Positions 45,279-55,506 of a DNA stretch of 64,000 nt are shown in pieces. The first letter of the stretch is position 1. Each line of letters opens with the position of its first letter. The stretch covers positions 1 to 64,000 of the forward strand of contig NZ_JBFDAH010000002.1 in assembly GCF_040719265.1 (NCBI RefSeq). Direction: 5' to 3'. The position numbers were made by a program, and so were the translations under genes. The DNA comes from Aliikangiella maris. GTDB lineage: Bacteria; Pseudomonadota; Gammaproteobacteria; Enterobacterales; Kangiellaceae. The notes under the pieces are model-generated. The model searched no databases and was not told the origin of the DNA. It saw only the letters and a program-made list of their open reading frames with translations.

Positions 45279-46070
45279 ATGCAAGATATATATGTTGAAA
45301 GTTGGATAGACTTACAAAGAGTGCTGTATGATATACCGATGAATCAGAATAGCCATATGCGGCATCGTTCAGATTTTGCCTATCGTGGCGTTGCAGATCG
45401 AAGCTGGCGATTAGAAACCAGTTTATACCGATTAGGTGGTGATTTTACCAAAGTTGAAGGGCCGCTTTTGCGCAGCTTTAAAAAGTATGCGGATGCCGGA
45501 ACGATTAAAGATGACTCTTTGTGGTCGTTACTGTCAATTGCACAGCACCACGGTTTACCTACGCGTGTACTTGACTGGACGGTTGCCCCTAAAGTTGCTG
45601 TGCATTTTGCGACTGTCGAGTATCAACATTTTGACAAGGATGCCGCTATTTGGCGATTAAATATTGCAGAGTCGCGCAAGGTTTTGCCTGATTTCTTACG
45701 CGATGTATTGCGGGAAGAACATGCTTTTTTATTTTCAGTTGAAATGCTCAATAAGCATATTGCAACACTCAAAGAGTTTGATACTATTCGCCCAGACGAT
45801 CCGTTTGTGCTGTTTTTCGAACCACCATCTCTTGATGCCAGAATTATTAATCAATGGGCGTTATTAACAGCAATGCCTAATCCCAGTTTAACTTTGAGTG
45901 ATTTTTTAGCTGCACATCCTTCTTTATATGACCGAGTCATTATTCCCAAAGAGCTGAAACAAGAAGTTCGAGATAAGCTTGACCAAGATAATGTTACAGA
46001 ACGTATGCTTTTTCCTGGTTTAGATGGACTATCTCAATGGCTTAAGCGATATTATGGACCTATGTTTTAG
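45279..46070 (+). CDS. FRG domain protein
   Basis: 263 residues. The FRG domain is recognised by FAYRGVADRSWRLETSLYR near the N-terminus and QHHGLPTRVLDWTVAPKVAVHFA, its usual second block. FRG proteins are of unknown biochemical function; many occur in phage-defence or mobile regions. Here it stands alone, with gene-free DNA upstream and the desulfhydrase gene downstream, and no nuclease, transposase or toxin partner is visible. Cytosolic. GAGAGA before ATG. Confidence 0.88.
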   Translation: MQDIYVESWIDLQRVLYDIPMNQNSHMRHRSDFAYRGVADRSWRLETSLYRLGGDFTKVEGPLLRSFKKYADAGTIKDDSLWSLLSIAQHHGLPTRVLDWTVAPKVAVHFATVEYQHFDKDAAIWRLNIAESRKVLPDFLRDVLREEHAFLFSVEMLNKHIATLKEFDTIRPDDPFVLFFEPPSLDARIINQWALLTAMPNPSLTLSDFLAAHPSLYDRVIIPKELKQEVRDKLDQDNVTERMLFPGLDGLSQWLKRYYGPMF

Positions 46071-46174
46071 TAAGCGAGTATTGAGATAAAAGTTGTCTCA
46101 ATCAAGGGTTTTTTTGCAGACTGATTTGTCAGTCGATATTGATTAAAATAAATCATCTTCCTAGCGAGGTTAGT

Positions 46175-47164
46175 ATGAAGTTTTCACAATATCCAAAACA
46201 GAATCTTGGCTTTTTCCCTACGCCAGTGAGTCATTTGGCTCGATTGAGTTGTGTTTTAGGTGGCCCCGAAATTTTAATGAAGCGTGATGATTTAACCGGA
46301 TTAGCATTAGGTGGTAATAAAACTCGGAAACTGGAATATATTCTAGGAGATGCAATTGCAATTGGTTGCGATACCATCATCACTGCTGGTGCCAGTCAAT
46401 CTAATCATTGCCGACAAACGGCCGCTGCCGCAGCAAGTTTAGGATTAGAATGTCATTTGATTTTAGGGGGCGAAGCACCCGCACAAATGAATGGTAATCT
46501 ATTACTTGATAAGTTATTTAACGCCAATATCCACTGGGGAGGAAAACACCGCAAAGGTGAAGATATTCCGCATTTATTTGCACGGCTACAAGCAACTGGA
46601 AAACGCCCTTATGTAGTACCATATGGCGGCTCTAACGAGTTAGGTGCACTTGCATTTGTTAATGCATTGCAAGAATTAGCACAACAAATCGAAGATGACT
46701 CTGTCAGTCATATTGTATTTGCGTCGAGTTCAGGTGGTACTCATGGTGGCTTGATGGCCGGTCAATCTTTAACTCGAAAACGCTACCAATTGATTGGTAT
46801 TAATATTGATAAAGACGAAAATGCAGAAAAACCTTTTCGTGAAGTCATTTGTGAAATAGCCAATCAAGCGGCAACAATTTGTCAAAGTCACGCTCTCTTT
46901 TCGGTTAACGATGTCATCTTGCTTGATGACTATGTGGGAAGTGGATATGGTGTGATGAATGATGCAGAAAGAGAAGCGATCGAACTGACGGCACGGTATG
47001 AAGGGATTTTACTTGACCCTGTATATACGGGGCGTGCGATGGCAGGATTGATTGATTTAATTCGGCAAAAGCAAATTGGTAAAAATGATAAAGTCTTATT
47101 TTGGCATACAGGTGGAGCACCAGCTTTATTTGCTTATGCAGAGCAATTAGGACAATCAAAATAA
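46175..47164 (+). CDS. D-cysteine desulfhydrase / ACC deaminase family PLP enzyme
   Basis: 329 residues from ATG 46175 (GAGG five bases upstream). Fold type II PLP enzyme: MKRDDLTGLALGGNKTRKLEY with PLP Lys49, ITAGASQSNHCRQTAAAAA, and SSSGGTHGGLMAGQ for phosphate binding. Very like E. coli DcyD in its first third. Breaks D-cysteine into pyruvate, ammonia and sulfide; ACC deaminase is a close relative and cannot be excluded without the specific active-site residues. Cytosolic. A Rid protein that clears enamine/imine intermediates lies just beyond, convergent. Confidence 0.85.
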   Translation: MKFSQYPKQNLGFFPTPVSHLARLSCVLGGPEILMKRDDLTGLALGGNKTRKLEYILGDAIAIGCDTIITAGASQSNHCRQTAAAAASLGLECHLILGGEAPAQMNGNLLLDKLFNANIHWGGKHRKGEDIPHLFARLQATGKRPYVVPYGGSNELGALAFVNALQELAQQIEDDSVSHIVFASSSGGTHGGLMAGQSLTRKRYQLIGINIDKDENAEKPFREVICEIANQAATICQSHALFSVNDVILLDDYVGSGYGVMNDAEREAIELTARYEGILLDPVYTGRAMAGLIDLIRQKQIGKNDKVLFWHTGGAPALFAYAEQLGQSK

Positions 47165-47183
47165 GTGTAAAGCAGGTCGCTTA

Positions 47184-47222
47184 ATACGCTTTTGGTTAAA
47201 AGACAAAGTACAAAAAGCGTAT
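47184..47222. terminator. Hairpin between convergent desulfhydrase and Rid genes
   Basis: ATACGCTTTT (47184-47193) pairs with AAAAGCGTAT (47213-47222) around a 19-base loop; the T-rich right edge is partly in the stem. Likely a shared terminator, moderate confidence. Confidence 0.45.
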
Positions 47223-47256
47223 CACTTTACTTAACAGAGGAAAATTAAGCGCTTAA

Positions 47257-47604
47257 CTATTTTTCAGCAGCGATAATCGACACTTCAACCAACAATGAGT
47301 CTCTAGCCATTTTTGCTTCAACACAAGCTCGTGCTGGCGCGTGACCTTCGGGTACCCAGGCATCCCAAACTGCATTCATTTCAGCAAAGTAGTCCATGCT
47401 TTTAATATAAATCGTTGCAGATAAAATATGGTTTTTATCACTACCTGCTTTTTCTAGTAAACTTTCTACCTTATTTAGCATGGTCTGTGTTTGTTCTGTA
47501 ATGCCTTTTTCAGCATCTTCACAAACTTGACCGCAAAGATAAATTGTTCCGTTGTGCTTAACAATGCGGCTCATACGAGCGCCTGTTTCAATTCGTTCAA
47601 TCAT
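47257..47604 (-). CDS. Rid family (YjgF/YER057c/UK114) protein
   Basis: 115 residues from ATG 47604 (AGGA six bases upstream; the ATG-like start 24 bases earlier has none). Trimeric fold with the conserved GTIYLCGQVCEDA and the catalytic Arg region APARACVEAKMA. RidA-type proteins hydrolyse reactive enamines and imines from PLP enzymes to keto acids plus ammonia. The neighbouring PLP enzyme releases such an intermediate, so a link is plausible although the two genes are convergent. Could also be a RutC-like or other Rid subtype. Confidence 0.88.
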   Translation of the reverse strand: MIERIETGARMSRIVKHNGTIYLCGQVCEDAEKGITEQTQTMLNKVESLLEKAGSDKNHILSATIYIKSMDYFAEMNAVWDAWVPEGHAPARACVEAKMARDSLLVEVSIIAAEK

Positions 47605-47677
47605 TTGTATTCCTGATGAGTTAATCAATAGTTGTTATTTAATTGGTTTTTCGGCGGTAAGTCTATTTTTTATTAAG

Positions 47678-48748
47678 CTAATTAACTGTACCGCTGAGTA
47701 TTTGGTGAGTGACCGGTGTGTTTAATCCGATTTTTTCTAGTCGACTTAAGTCAAATGCTGTTGTCTGCAAATGATTTCGCGCTTCTAAAATTCGATAAGG
47801 ATTATTGACATAATAAAGTAGTCGCCAAGTGACCGCATGATCGCCATTATCGATAACACAGACCTTAGGTTGAGTATCTTTGTTAAGACCAATCTCTTGT
47901 TCAATAGCTTTAGTCCAGACTGATAACAAAAATGTTTCAACTTGTTCTGGTGATTGGTCATATCCTATTTTAAAGTCGAGATAATCTTTAAATCCTTTTT
48001 TTGAACTGTTAGATATAGTCTCAATAATTGCATTACGTAATTTGCTGTTTGAAATACTGATTTCGTGTTTTTGTACCAGATCTCGAATTTTGGTTTGTGT
48101 TAAGGTAATTTGAATAACAACGCCCAGAATATCAAATTGTTTAACACGAATTACTGCGCCGGCTTCGATGGAATCATTATAATGCATAATGAGTCCATTA
48201 ATCATATCACCTAAAAAATACTCCCGCGCAGCAAATAGAATCAACAGTATTCCCCCTAAGACAGAGGTGGTTTGTAACCAGCTGTTCAAGTTCCAGATAT
48301 TTATTATGATTAATAGCGCGATTGAACCAACTAAAATTAACCCAATCAGTCCAATAATTTCACTGGCGTAAGACTCACTATGATAAATTTCGCCATCAAT
48401 TTCTTTATTTTTTCCAAAGCGTTTTATGATGCTGCTTTGCAAGTAATGATAAATAATGTAAGCGACCAGAATGGTTAATCCGGTTTGAGAAATCTGTTGA
48501 AGATGCGATATTTCGATTGAAAATACCAGTTCCACCAAACCTGTAACCGCGTAAATTAAGAATAAAACCAGATTAATCGCTCTAAGACCGGTCATTCGAT
48601 GGTGGTTATTATTTCGGTTTTTGACTCTTTGATTTTTGTTCAGAATATATCCGGCAAATAAAAATACCAGCAAGTTCATACCAATAACTAAATAGTCGAG
48701 TAATGAAAAGGGGAGTGAAACCAGTGCTGAGGTTAAACTTTCAAACAT
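47678..48748 (-). CDS. Mechanosensitive ion channel, MscS family
   Basis: 356 residues. About five hydrophobic helices up to residue 185, then the MscS pore and beta domain: EYFLGDMINGLIMHYNDSIEAGAVIRV, QKHEISISNSKLRNAIIETIS, and a C-terminal alpha/beta domain. The pore helix differs from E. coli MscS (the Gly/Ala pattern is weaker) and a divergent extra N-terminal part is present. Inner membrane; gates on tension during osmotic downshock. AGGA seven bases before ATG. Stand-alone. Confidence 0.85.
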   Translation of the reverse strand: MFESLTSALVSLPFSLLDYLVIGMNLLVFLFAGYILNKNQRVKNRNNNHHRMTGLRAINLVLFLIYAVTGLVELVFSIEISHLQQISQTGLTILVAYIIYHYLQSSIIKRFGKNKEIDGEIYHSESYASEIIGLIGLILVGSIALLIIINIWNLNSWLQTTSVLGGILLILFAAREYFLGDMINGLIMHYNDSIEAGAVIRVKQFDILGVVIQITLTQTKIRDLVQKHEISISNSKLRNAIIETISNSSKKGFKDYLDFKIGYDQSPEQVETFLLSVWTKAIEQEIGLNKDTQPKVCVIDNGDHAVTWRLLYYVNNPYRILEARNHLQTTAFDLSRLEKIGLNTPVTHQILSGTVN

Positions 48749-49302
48749 GAGATTTCCTGGTAATTTTTTAATTTGCAGGGTTATTTTAAGTTGTTCTTAA
48801 AAATAATCAATTCAATTTGCTAAGTTGAATGATACCTTATTTAAGATGTAAACCGCTAATGGTTAGCAAATAATCATTTCTCCTGCTAAGCAGAAAGATT
48901 TCATGAACAAGGAATTAATTTAATCAGTATCTTTTGTGACTCTATGACCTGTTGATGATGTCATTTTAAATGCTCAATATTGCCATTAATTCTTGTTTGA
49001 GAGTTAAGTATACTCATTGGCGATTGTTTAGAAAACTGTTTGTTAGTTCTCTGCAATCTTATACAAAATTAATTTGAGAAATGTTGGCAAATAACAAAAA
49101 TCGCTATGAGTCTGCCTTTAAAATATATTTTTAAAAATGTGTTTTCAGTGATGGTGTTAATGAATATTGTAATGACTTATTTTTCACAATAATGCTTGAG
49201 TCTCGGCGTTTTGCTTTTTATTAATGTTGTATCACTGTGGTAAATGTTTGGCTAAGTAAATTGGACTTATTTGCTGTAAACTTATACAAGGATACCTAAA
49301 AA
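48749..49302. other. Gene-free divergent intergenic region
   Basis: 554 AT-rich bases between the divergent MscS and PKD/PPC genes. No ORF, RNA gene or strong palindrome seen. Confidence 0.5.
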
Positions 49303-50334
49303 ATGAAAAAACAACCTAAACTAACATTACAACGTTACCAATGTTCATTGGCACGGCTTTTTCGGCTGGTGATTTTTAGTTTGTCAGTTATTTCCCTGCA
49401 AAGTATGGCTAGTGTGCCGTTTGAACTTGCATCAGCAGAATATGTCAATCAACCGCCGGAGGTGGATGCTGGCGAGGATATTGTCGTTGGTGTTTCCTGT
49501 TTTGTCGATCCCTATGAACTATCGTTAAATGGAAGTGTTTCTGATCCGGAGAATGATAAGGTATCAGTAATGTGGACCGTTGAGAATGGTCCAACGGATG
49601 TGGTTTTTACTAACCCTAATTCTGTGGCGACTAAAGCCATTTTAGACTCTTACTTAAACGGTCCATTTCAATTTAAACTGACTGCAACTGATGGTGAGCA
49701 TTCGGTATCAGATTTAATCACTATTGAAATGCTGCCGACACCAGGAGCGCCGCCACAAGTTTCTGCCGGCGGCAATCATACGGTAATCGTTGATGAAGTA
49801 TTCGATTTAAATGGACAAGTTTTTGTACCTTGTGAACCGCAAATAGAATGGACTGGCCCTGATGAAGCACAATTTACCAATCGAAGAGAGGCGAATACCC
49901 AAGTTACTTTTAGTGCACCAGGGGTTTATCGTCTTACTTTGAGGGAACATAAGTCGGGTGAATATGACATTGCAGAAATTACGGTTAATCCAAAACCGAT
50001 TGAAGTAACGCCGTTAGAAAATGGCGTGTCGGTTATGGGGATATCTGCTGCCGCTGATGAACCATTATATTATTCGTTAGAAGTAACAGAAGGAGCCTTT
50101 GATGTCTGGTTTATGTTGTATGGTGGTTATGGAAATGCTGATTTATATGTTAAGCGAGATGAGCTGCCTGTAACGGATAACTATGACTGCCGGTCAGTAC
50201 AAATCTATATGAACTATGAGTGGTGTCATATTCAAAGTGATTACTATTCGCCGCTGGTGCCTGGTATTTATCAAGTCATGGTTTATCCAAAAACAGCAAT
50301 TCGTGATTGGATCTTAAGCCCGAATTCTTACTAA
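49303..50334 (+). CDS. Secreted PKD-like/PPC domain protein
   Basis: 343 residues. N-terminal Sec signal with a long n-region (about residues 1-37, hydrophobic VIFSLSVISLQSMAS). Two Ig-like repeats of the PKD/REJ kind start PPEVDAGEDIVV and PPQVSAGGNHTV, each with a Cys-containing strand. The C-terminal ~100 residues form a PPC domain (bacterial pre-peptidase C-terminal): PLENGVSVMGIS, WFMLYGGYGNADLYVK, CRSVQIYMNYEWC. PPC domains usually sit on secreted peptidases, but no catalytic domain is present here. AAGGA ten bases before ATG. Extracellular binding role inferred. Confidence 0.8.
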   Translation: MKKQPKLTLQRYQCSLARLFRLVIFSLSVISLQSMASVPFELASAEYVNQPPEVDAGEDIVVGVSCFVDPYELSLNGSVSDPENDKVSVMWTVENGPTDVVFTNPNSVATKAILDSYLNGPFQFKLTATDGEHSVSDLITIEMLPTPGAPPQVSAGGNHTVIVDEVFDLNGQVFVPCEPQIEWTGPDEAQFTNRREANTQVTFSAPGVYRLTLREHKSGEYDIAEITVNPKPIEVTPLENGVSVMGISAAADEPLYYSLEVTEGAFDVWFMLYGGYGNADLYVKRDELPVTDNYDCRSVQIYMNYEWCHIQSDYYSPLVPGIYQVMVYPKTAIRDWILSPNSY

Positions 50335-50875
50335 TCCATTTTACTTGTTATTGATGTTGTCACTTTAATCATGCAATTCAGAGTCAGTAAGGGTTAACTG
50401 GCTTATTTTTGCATGATTTTGCATGACTCTGCCAACTGGCTCATTCGATTTAGTTGGCAGGTTCTAGCGTTTGGGCTCGCGACCCCATTTTGCCCCACCA
50501 CCAAATGTGATAATCGTTTTCTGACATAAAATGAACTTTTTTAGATAGCATGACGTCTTTTAAATTAACAATAATAGATGTCTGTTATATTTATTTTGAT
50601 ATTGGCTTTTCTGATTAACTTTATTAAAAACCGGTAAAAGTGATTGATATACGAAGAGATTTAAACCAATCTCAAATAGTCGTTTACTTATTCAACACCG
50701 TTTTTTGTAAATAGGCGGTCTGTGATCAATATTTTGCTCTTTATTTCAGGGTATTTTAATAGTCACTATAATCAGAAATTGAATTTCTTAGTCAGCGAAA
50801 AATCAAGAAATAGAAAGTCAAAAGAAACAAAAAACGGTAATTAGAAAAAATAACAGTAATGATATGGTCCGATAA
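50335..50875. other. Gene-free region upstream of the ABC operon
   Basis: 541 bases without a gene. A 9-bp perfect hairpin CTGCCAACT / AGTTGGCAG (50429-50460, 14-base loop) lies 95 bases past the PPC gene; no T run follows. The ABC operon promoter should be here but is not obvious. Confidence 0.5.
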
Positions 50876-51652
50876 ATGACGCATGATGCCAAGCAAAGTC
50901 TCACCCAAAATTTCAGTGAATTGACTAATTCAGTTAATAAAGCCGAGACCACTTATAGTTTTAAAACGCAAAGGCTTAAAAAGATTTATCTATCTGGTGA
51001 AACCCAGGTACAGGCATTGAGAGGGGTTGATATTGAAATACCCAGTGGAGAACTGGTCGTAATGCTCGGCCCCTCTGGCAGTGGCAAGTCAACTTTTTTA
51101 AATATTATTGGTGGATTAGATCAGGCATCTTCGGGTCATGTTTATTTTAAGGGAAAAGACCTGGCAACATTGACCAGTCGTGAATTGACTTATTATCGAC
51201 GGGAAAATATTGGGTTTGTGTTTCAGGCCTATAATCTTGTTCCCAGTTTAACTGCGCTGGAAAATGTAGCGTTGGTTACTGAAATTTCACCAAACCCTAT
51301 GGATCCACTTGAGGCTTTATCGATTGTTGGATTAAAAGAAAGAGCATGTCATTTTCCCTCGCAAATGTCTGGCGGAGAGCAACAGCGAGTGGCGATAGCG
51401 CGCGCATTGGCTAAACAACCTGAAGTGATGCTGTGTGATGAACCTACCGGAGCGCTTGATAGTGAAACAGGTATCGTAGTGTTAAAAGCGCTGATGGCCG
51501 TGAATGAAAAATATGCAACAACCTGCATAATTATTACCCACAATGCGTCAATTGCACAGCTTGCCCATCGAGTTATTCATTTTGCCGATGGAGAGGTGAG
51601 TAAAGTGGTGGTCAATCAACAACGAAAGCAACCTGATGATATTGATTGGTAG
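50876..51652 (+). CDS. ABC transporter ATP-binding protein (MacB/LolD type)
   Basis: 258 residues. Walker A GPSGSGKST, Q-loop GFVFQAYNLVPSL, signature MSGGEQQRVAIARAL, Walker B VMLCDEPTGALD, and H-loop IITHN. The ALRGVDIEIPSGE and YNLVPSLTALENV features are typical of the LolD/MacB subfamily that pairs with FtsX-type permeases, as does the next gene. N-terminal 30 residues are an extra Ser/Thr-rich tail. First gene of an exporter operon with permease and adaptor. Cargo unknown. Confidence 0.93.
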   Translation: MTHDAKQSLTQNFSELTNSVNKAETTYSFKTQRLKKIYLSGETQVQALRGVDIEIPSGELVVMLGPSGSGKSTFLNIIGGLDQASSGHVYFKGKDLATLTSRELTYYRRENIGFVFQAYNLVPSLTALENVALVTEISPNPMDPLEALSIVGLKERACHFPSQMSGGEQQRVAIARALAKQPEVMLCDEPTGALDSETGIVVLKALMAVNEKYATTCIIITHNASIAQLAHRVIHFADGEVSKVVVNQQRKQPDDIDW

Positions 51653-51681
51653 CTTTTAATATTTTATAGAGTCGATTTTAT

Positions 51682-54048
51682 ATGATTGGTGCACTTAACC
51701 AAAAATTACTCAGAGATATTTGGCATATTAAAGGTCAAGTGGCTGCGATTTCCTTGGTTATGGCCGCCGGAATCGCTGTATTTATTATCATGTTTGGTGT
51801 GTTAGATAGTTTAAAGTTAACACGAGATACCTACTACGATCGCTACCATTTTGCCGATGTATTTGCATCCCTTAAGCGTGCGCCAGAGGCGATAAAAACT
51901 CGAATACAAGAAATTCCCGGCGTTTCGGTTGCGGAAACTCGCGTTATATTTGGGGTAACGCTACAAATGTCACAAATGAGTGAACCTGCTAGTGGGCGCA
52001 TTATTTCGTTACCTGATGGGCAGGCGCCGCTGCTAAATAAATTATATTTACGCGCCGGTAGAATGCTTCACCCTAATGAAAAAAATGCCATTTTGGTTGA
52101 TGAAAGTTTTTTCAAAGCACACGAATTAAATCTTGGTGATTTTGTCGCCATGATTATGAATGGTCATCGCCGGCAGTTGAAAATTGTGGGCGTCGTGTTA
52201 TCACCTGAATATGTTTACAGTATTGCGCCGGGAGCATTAATGCCTGATGGCAAGCGCTTTGGAGTATTTTGGATGAGTCGCCGATCACTTGAAGCAGCGG
52301 TGAATATGAAAGGCGCTTTTAATGATGTTGTGATTAAAACAGAGCGACATGCCAATCAGCAGGTATTAAAAAAATCTTTGGATACTATTCTTAAACCTTA
52401 TGGTGGTTTAATTGCTTACGGTCGAGATGAACAACTGTCGAATTTTTTTGTAGAAAACGAACTCGCTCAACTAAACAGTATGGGAATGTTAGCTCCCATT
52501 ATCTTTTTAAGTGTTGCCGCTTTTTTAATCAATGTCGTGATGTCTCGCCAAATTGCAACACAGCGTGAGCAGATTGGAATGCTTAAGGCTGTAGGTTATA
52601 CCAACTGGGAAATTTCTCAGCATTATTTGAAAATGGTGTTGGTGGTGACTTCTTGTGGTTCATTATTGGGGCTTGCCTTGGGAGCATGGATGGGGGCAGG
52701 AATGATAAAAATGTATACCGAGTTTTTTCACTTTCCAATTTTGCAATACAGTTTCTCAGTGGAAGTGATGATTTTTGCTGTCTTTTTTTGTGTAATTGCT
52801 GCGGTTGTCGGCACTTTATTTGCAATTCGTGGAGCGGCAAATCTACCACCTGCGGAAGCCATGAGACCAGAGAGTCCCATGACATTTAAAGCAACAATTT
52901 TGGAAAAATTCGGCGTTGATCAAAATCTTTCGTTTTTAAGCCGGATTATTTTACGTCAACTGGAGAGAAGACCGGTGCGTGCACTATTTTCTGCAATAGG
53001 TATGGCATTGGCGTTGGCCATTTTAATCTTCAGTTTTTTTATGGAAGATTCGATGACTTATCTGGTTGATGTGCAGTATGAATTTAATCAGCGTGAAGAT
53101 GTAAATTTATCATTTGTTGAAGCCAAGCCCCTCAATGCTATTGAAGAAATTCAAGCGATGCCAGGTGTTTTAGCTGTCGAACCATTGCGGCATGTTGCAG
53201 CATATTTTAAGTTTGGTCATTTTAAAAAGCGTGGTGCAATTACCGGGTTAATTCACTCGCCAGATCTGCGACGTATTGTTAATCAGCAGCTGGAGCCGGT
53301 TTTAATGCCGTCTAACGGATTAATCATTAATGAGAAGCTTGCACAAATACTTCATGTGAATGTAGGCGACTTACTCACGGTGGAAGTCTTGGAAGAGCGC
53401 CGTCCGGTGTTACAGATTCCGATTGTCGGTGTTACATCAGAATTTATTGGCATGGGTGTCTATATGGATTTATACGAATTAAATCGTTTGCTAGATTCTG
53501 CGCCTAAAATTACCGGTGTTTCGGTGATGGTCGATCCATTACATGGAGCTGTGTTATATAAAAAATTAAAAGAAATTCCCGCAATTATGGGATTAAACAT
53601 TGTTTCGATATTACGGCAAATTTTTGATGATGTGATGGCTGAGAATTTATTAAAAATGGTCTCGACCAATATTCTATTTGCCAGCTTTATCAGTTTTGGT
53701 GTGATTTATAATACCGCTCGAATTGCACTTTCAGAACGTGGTCGTGAGCTTGCCAGTTTACGTGTGCTAGGGTTAACTCGTCGTGAGGTCGCTTATATTT
53801 TATTTGGCGAATTAGGCGTTATTACACTCGGCGCAATTCCACTTGGTATTTGGTTTGGTCAATTTTTATCAATGGGTATGACTACATCAATGGAAAGTGA
53901 GTTGTTTCGTATTCCATTTATTATTAACAACAGCACTTATGGTTATTCTGTCTTAATAACCTTGATTAGTGCAATTATTTCTTTTTATCTGGTTTGGCGA
54001 CAAGTGGATCAAATCGATTTGGTTAGCGCGCAAAAAGGGGTTGAATAG
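51682..54048 (+). CDS. FtsX-type ABC transporter permease
   Basis: 788 residues. One helix near residues 15-37, a periplasmic domain, then an FtsX-like three-helix block about 270-400 (SRQIATQREQIGMLKAVGYTNWEI), another periplasmic domain, and a second FtsX block about 655-780 (ARIALSERGRELASLRVLGLTRREVAY). Duplicated FtsX arrangement as in LolCE-like or MacB-like permeases. 29 bases after the ATPase gene; its TAG overlaps the GTG start of the adaptor. Likely moves a substrate out of the inner membrane or periplasm. Confidence 0.92.
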   Translation: MIGALNQKLLRDIWHIKGQVAAISLVMAAGIAVFIIMFGVLDSLKLTRDTYYDRYHFADVFASLKRAPEAIKTRIQEIPGVSVAETRVIFGVTLQMSQMSEPASGRIISLPDGQAPLLNKLYLRAGRMLHPNEKNAILVDESFFKAHELNLGDFVAMIMNGHRRQLKIVGVVLSPEYVYSIAPGALMPDGKRFGVFWMSRRSLEAAVNMKGAFNDVVIKTERHANQQVLKKSLDTILKPYGGLIAYGRDEQLSNFFVENELAQLNSMGMLAPIIFLSVAAFLINVVMSRQIATQREQIGMLKAVGYTNWEISQHYLKMVLVVTSCGSLLGLALGAWMGAGMIKMYTEFFHFPILQYSFSVEVMIFAVFFCVIAAVVGTLFAIRGAANLPPAEAMRPESPMTFKATILEKFGVDQNLSFLSRIILRQLERRPVRALFSAIGMALALAILIFSFFMEDSMTYLVDVQYEFNQREDVNLSFVEAKPLNAIEEIQAMPGVLAVEPLRHVAAYFKFGHFKKRGAITGLIHSPDLRRIVNQQLEPVLMPSNGLIINEKLAQILHVNVGDLLTVEVLEERRPVLQIPIVGVTSEFIGMGVYMDLYELNRLLDSAPKITGVSVMVDPLHGAVLYKKLKEIPAIMGLNIVSILRQIFDDVMAENLLKMVSTNILFASFISFGVIYNTARIALSERGRELASLRVLGLTRREVAYILFGELGVITLGAIPLGIWFGQFLSMGMTTSMESELFRIPFIINNSTYGYSVLITLISAIISFYLVWRQVDQIDLVSAQKGVE

Positions 54049-55313
54049 TGGCAGTGAAAACAATAAAACGTCTGGTGAAAATTTTGTTGGCAATTGTTGT
54101 CGTTGGACTATTGGTATTTGCTTTTATACCTGAGCCAATGAAAGTGGATATTGCGACCGTAGAAAAGGGAGATTTATTAATTACACTTGAAGGCGAAGGT
54201 AAGACCCGAATTCATGACATTTATACGGTTTCAACACCGATCGATGGCAGAATCACGCGTATTGAAAGTGAGCCGGGTGATTTTGTTGAAGCGGGTAAAA
54301 CGGTAATAGCTAATATGTATCCGGCAAATCCCCAGTTTTTGGATAAGCGCTCTGAAACTCAGGCGAAGGCCGATGTAGAAGGAGCCAGAGCAGCATTAAG
54401 TCTGGCTGATGCGCGCGTTAAACAGGCTAAAGCACAATTGGAATTTGATGAGTTGGATTATCAGCGTACAACAGAACTTTATGCGAAAAATAGTGTCTCT
54501 AAAGCTTCACTTGAACGCGCCGAGTTGCGTTTAAAAACTTTACGTGCCGAGTTGGAAACTGCTATTTCAAATAAAAATGTCATGCAGTCCAGATTAGAAG
54601 CGGCCAAAGCAAGATTGTTGCAACCCAAAGAAGATACATCGTCAGTGGATAAAAAATTGGCGAATAAAAAGTTGGCGAATAAAAAATCTTCAAACTCAGT
54701 TGAACCGGTTAATAATTGTCATATTTGCATTCATTCACCCGTGGATGGACGAGTGTTACGAATTTTACATAAAAGTGAAAGTATTATTCCTGTAGGCACC
54801 GCATTGGTTGAAATTGGCAATCCGCAAGATCTTGAAGTGAATATTGAAATGCTTTCGACTAACGCCGTAAAAGTAAAGCCAGGACATGATGCGCTAATTA
54901 AACGTTGGGGAGGCAATGAGGATATTAACGCTCGGGTCAGGGTTGTTGAGCCTTCTGGATTTACTAAAATTTCGGCGCTTGGTGTTGAAGAGCAGCGAGT
55001 CAATGTGATTTTAAATTTTACCGATCCCATTGAAAAATGGGCTGCGCTGGGGGATGCATTTCGGGTTGAAGCCGCAATTATTATTGATAAGGCGGTGGAT
55101 GTTGTTAAAGTGCCTTTATCTGCTTTATTTCGTCAAAATGAAATTTGGTCAGTGTTTAAAGTGGTTGATGGTAGAGCGACATTGCAGAATGTAAAAGTAG
55201 GTAAACGTAATGAACAATTTGCTGAAATTATCGAAGGCTTGATGCCGGATGAAAAAATTATTATTCATCCAGGAAATAATATTGAGGATGGTGTATCTGT
55301 TATCGCCAGATAA
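54048..55313 (+). CDS. HlyD/RND-type periplasmic adaptor
   Basis: 421 residues from a GTG overlapping the permease stop (TAGTG). N-terminal membrane anchor (about 10-26), lipoyl half YTVSTPIDGRITRIESEPGDFVEAG, a coiled-coil hairpin about 100-190 rich in Ala/Glu/Arg, second lipoyl half HICIHSPVDGRVLRI and beta-barrel domain. A short Lys-rich repeat (KKLANKKLANKK) lies in the hairpin exit. Connects the ABC permease to the periplasm or an outer membrane channel, which is not encoded here. Confidence 0.92.
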   Translation: MAVKTIKRLVKILLAIVVVGLLVFAFIPEPMKVDIATVEKGDLLITLEGEGKTRIHDIYTVSTPIDGRITRIESEPGDFVEAGKTVIANMYPANPQFLDKRSETQAKADVEGARAALSLADARVKQAKAQLEFDELDYQRTTELYAKNSVSKASLERAELRLKTLRAELETAISNKNVMQSRLEAAKARLLQPKEDTSSVDKKLANKKLANKKSSNSVEPVNNCHICIHSPVDGRVLRILHKSESIIPVGTALVEIGNPQDLEVNIEMLSTNAVKVKPGHDALIKRWGGNEDINARVRVVEPSGFTKISALGVEEQRVNVILNFTDPIEKWAALGDAFRVEAAIIIDKAVDVVKVPLSALFRQNEIWSVFKVVDGRATLQNVKVGKRNEQFAEIIEGLMPDEKIIIHPGNNIEDGVSVIAR

Positions 55314-55506
55314 TTAGTTGTTATCGCTAGATTAGCGAGATTGATTCTGACAGAAAACGACGACTTAGTGCGGGTATAAAAATGTAAACAATAAGTAAAC
55401 TTTTGCCTGTTAACATTTACTAAATGGTGTCTAATTCATTCAAGTTTTTTCTAATAAAATTGGTTCATCGATTAATTATATCTTTATTCAAATGCAGGTG
55501 AACACG

